A stretch of DNA of 7,752 nucleotides from Polyangia bacterium. GTDB lineage: Bacteria > Myxococcota_A > Polyangia > Polyangiales > Polyangiaceae. The notes beneath the pieces were generated by a model, which was given only the letters and a program-made list of their open reading frames with translations, ran no database searches and was not told the origin of the DNA. The stretch spans positions 1 through 7,752 of the forward strand of contig JAUIKB010000239.1 in NCBI GenBank assembly GCA_030430975.1, read 5' to 3'. The translations under genes and the position numbers were made by a program. This document shows positions 5,982-7,752 of this stretch, piece after piece (position 1 is the first letter of the stretch; every line of letters begins with the position of its first letter).

Positions 5982-7328
5982 ATGCCCACCTATCGAGACC
6001 TGCCTCGCGCTAAGGGCTGGCCACTGCTCGGCGACGTACCGGCGTTCAGTCGCGATCCCCTCGGATTCCTGACGCGGCTGCATCGCCAGCACGGCGGCCT
6101 GGTGGCGCTGCGCTTTGGACCGATTCCCGGCGTTGCCATCAACGACCCAGAACTGATCCAGGATCTTCTGGTCAAGCGGCACCGGATCCTGCAGAAGTCT
6201 TGGGACACGCGGTGGCTCGAAGGCGTTACCGGAAAGGGGCTGTTGACGTCCGAGGGCGCGCTCTGGGAACGACATCGGCGCGTGATTCAGACAGCGTTTC
6301 GTAACGAAGAGTTGCGCGGCTATGCGCACACTATGGACCGCTGCGCGCTGCAGCAGCTCGAGCGCTGGTCCGATGGAGCGCAGCTCGATTTGCACGCTGA
6401 AATGAACGAATTAGCGTTGCGGGTGGTGGCTCAATCGCTGTTCGGAGTCGACGTAGGTGACCTGGCCCGCGACGTTGCTGCCCCGCTCGATACGATCATT
6501 CGTCGTTTCGAAGAGCTCATCACGTCATATCTACCGATGCCGCCCGGCGTTCCCTCACCAGGGAATCGACGGCTCAACGCGGCGGTTGCGCAGCTCGACG
6601 GCGTGCTCAACGCGATCATCGCCCGACGTCGGACTCAGCCGAAGGGTCACGACTTGTTGAGCCGTCTGCTCAGCGCGGAGCCGAGTGAACGCTTTGACGA
6701 TCAAGAGTTGCGTGATGAGCTGATAACGTTGCTGATCGCCGGACATGAGACGACAGCGATCGCGCTGACCTGGGCGCTGATGTTGATCGCTGACCATCCC
6801 GAGGTGGAACGACGACTTCTATCCGAGTCGTTGGACGGCGTGGACCTGGCGCGGGCCGGCAAGGCGTTGCCGTACCACTACAACGTCGTCCAGGAAGCGC
6901 TTCGGCTGTATCCCCCGGCGTGGGGTATCGGTCGCGAACTGCTCGTGGACGCTACGGTGGGCGGCTACGATCTGCGCAAGGGAACTCAGATCTACTTCAC
7001 TCAGTGGGTGACGCATCGGGACCGCCAGTTCTTCGAACACCCCGAGCGCTTCGATCCGGATAGGTGGCTTAGTCCCAAGCATCCCCGGTACGCGTACTTT
7101 CCGTTTGGCGCCGGACCGCGAGTGTGCGTCGGACTCAGTTTTGCGATGCTCGAGGCAGTCATCCTGCTCGCGCGCATCGTTGAGGGGTTTCACATCGAAC
7201 TCAGACCGGACCAAGCCATCGAACTCATGCCGGCGGTCACGCTTCGTCCGCGTCATGGGTTGCACGCGACCGTACGGCTGCGCGCACGGGAACATCAAGC
7301 TTCGAGCAGGCGGCCGGCAGCCGAATAA
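5982..7328 (+). CDS. Cytochrome P450
   Basis: A complete 448-residue P450 of normal bacterial length, with no membrane anchor, so soluble. All hallmark motifs are present: the proline-rich entry GWPLLGDVPAF (12-22), C-helix WERHR (W95-R99, haem propionate contact), I-helix AGHETTA (253-259, oxygen activation, with the acid E256 and T257/T258), K-helix E305-A-L-R308 (ExxR), P354-E-R-F357, and the haem loop FGAGPRVCVG (375-384) with Cys382 as the iron ligand. The protein should insert one oxygen atom into a lipid, terpenoid or other hydrophobic substrate, taking electrons from a ferredoxin/reductase pair. No redox partner is fused or encoded in the window. The sequence style (AGHETTA, WLSPKHPRYAYFPFG) is of the CYP102/CYP110/CYP4-like broad group, and the exact family cannot be assigned by eye. 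ATG 5982 precedes the proline-rich entry by the normal distance. The last residues (REHQASSRRPAAE) are a loose basic tail. Confidence 0.95.
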   Translation: MPTYRDLPRAKGWPLLGDVPAFSRDPLGFLTRLHRQHGGLVALRFGPIPGVAINDPELIQDLLVKRHRILQKSWDTRWLEGVTGKGLLTSEGALWERHRRVIQTAFRNEELRGYAHTMDRCALQQLERWSDGAQLDLHAEMNELALRVVAQSLFGVDVGDLARDVAAPLDTIIRRFEELITSYLPMPPGVPSPGNRRLNAAVAQLDGVLNAIIARRRTQPKGHDLLSRLLSAEPSERFDDQELRDELITLLIAGHETTAIALTWALMLIADHPEVERRLLSESLDGVDLARAGKALPYHYNVVQEALRLYPPAWGIGRELLVDATVGGYDLRKGTQIYFTQWVTHRDRQFFEHPERFDPDRWLSPKHPRYAYFPFGAGPRVCVGLSFAMLEAVILLARIVEGFHIELRPDQAIELMPAVTLRPRHGLHATVRLRAREHQASSRRPAAE

Positions 7329-7338
7329 CTGCGAGCCG

Positions 7339-7352
7339 GCTTCGCGCGAAGC
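7339..7352. terminator. 14-bp palindrome between convergent gene ends
   Basis: GCTTCGCGCGAAGC is a perfect palindrome (5-bp stem with loop GCGC if folded as RNA). It lies 10 bases after the P450 stop and 27 bases from the stop of the convergent MYXO-CTERM gene. The symmetric placement suits a bidirectional end-of-transcript hairpin, but there is no T-run on either side and the stem is short. Confidence 0.3.
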
Positions 7353-7379
7353 GCGTAGGGCGGGTCGTGTTCCCTGCAG

Positions 7380-7752
7380 CTAGATGCGCCGAGTGCTGGC
7401 GACGCGACGTCGGACACCCAACGCGAACAGCGCGAGCGCCGCTCCGAGCAAGCCGCCCGCGCGCTGGTTGTTGGTAGCTACAGCGCACCCGGTGCAGCCA
7501 GAGCGGACAGGCGTGGGTTCCGGGCGGACCGCGTTCTTGCGCGGCGGCGCCAGGTCGACCGTTCTCCGAGGTGCGGGCGCAGCCGGGGATGCGCTTGTGG
7601 TCGCCGAGGGGCCTGGTGCCGTCGTGGCATCCGCGTCGTTGTCAGCATCCGCCGCGGCGCCGGTATCGGCGCCCGCATCCCGCGCCGGAAACGCCAGCTC
7701 GATCTTCGTTCCCGGACTGCGCGCCTTGCCGTAAATTTTCTCGGGCGTAAAT
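7380..7752 (-). CDS. MYXO-CTERM sorting-domain protein, C-terminal part
   Basis: The 5' end is beyond the right edge. Reading leftward on the minus strand, the frame is open from 7751 to a TAG at 7380-7382, about 123 codons, with no start needed inside the window. The visible part begins FTPEKIYGKARSPGTKIELA. It then has a disordered stretch rich in Asp, Ala, Thr and Pro (ADADNDADATTAPGPSATTS), then PPRKNAVRPEPTPVR. It ends in a textbook MYXO-CTERM tail: SGCTGCAVATNNQ, a hydrophobic helix GGLLGAALALFALGV, and RRR plus a basic end. In this system the Cys motif is the processing site for a rhombo/exosortase-like myxosortase, which leaves the protein attached to the outer surface. The catalytic or binding domain is outside the window, so its function is unknown. 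It is convergent with the P450, 51 bases apart. Confidence 0.85.
   Translation of the reverse strand, partial: FTPEKIYGKARSPGTKIELAFPARDAGADTGAAADADNDADATTAPGPSATTSASPAAPAPRRTVDLAPPRKNAVRPEPTPVRSGCTGCAVATNNQRAGGLLGAALALFALGVRRRVASTRRI

Noticed and set aside
5909..5989. N-terminal extension of the diiron protein to 5989
   Set aside because: It overlaps the P450 start and places 27 polar residues ahead of the signal peptide; ATG at 5906-5908 gives a normal signal sequence.
7384..7734. Plus-strand ORF of 116 codons
   Set aside because: It is the opposite-strand shadow of the MYXO-CTERM gene, whose tail is unmistakable in the minus frame.

Overview
The window looks like chromosomal DNA of a myxobacterium (phylum Myxococcota, probably the Polyangia side). 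The reasons are high G+C content, two secreted proteins with long Gly/Ser/Ala-rich linkers, a lipoprotein start of the CSLLFD type, a protein resembling the myxobacterial DUF2378/TIGR02265 family, and a clear MYXO-CTERM sorting tail at the right edge. This placement is inference from protein style; no rRNA or marker gene is present. There are no tRNAs, insertion sequences, CRISPR arrays or phage genes.

Layout from left to right: (1) the 3' part of a plus-strand secreted phosphodiester glycosidase (NAGPA-type domain), followed by two tandem repeats of about 57 residues, a Gly/Ser linker and a degenerate MYXO-CTERM-like tail; (2) a plus-strand DUF1444 (YtpQ-like) gene; (3) a minus-strand single-domain cupin, convergent with the DUF1444 gene with only 2 bases between the stops; (4) a 154-base gap holding a weak hairpin and four perfect copies of the heptamer ATTCAAC; (5) a minus-strand DUF2378/V4R-like protein; (6) a divergent plus-strand lipoprotein with a Gly/Ser linker and a concanavalin-like beta-sandwich, its start preceded by a dyad; (7) a minus-strand exported ferritin-like diiron protein with a Cys-rich N-terminal half, whose 3' end overlaps the lipoprotein gene tail-to-tail by 59 bases; (8) a divergent plus-strand cytochrome P450; (9) the 3' end of a minus-strand MYXO-CTERM protein running off the right edge, which is open without a start codon in the window and so is easy to miss.

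The genes do not form one long operon: strand changes four times in the part covered by complete genes. The only same-strand neighbours are the glycosidase and DUF1444 genes (47-base gap) and the DUF2378-like and cupin genes (154-base gap). Four of the eight proteins (the glycosidase, the lipoprotein, the ferritin-like protein and the right-edge protein) are exported or surface-anchored. No dedicated pathway can be read from the neighbourhood. The most distinctive items are the exported diiron protein with a duplicated CPA...CCY cysteine module, its divergent pairing with a P450, the tandem repeat module in the glycosidase, and the contrast between a good and a degenerate MYXO-CTERM tail in one window.
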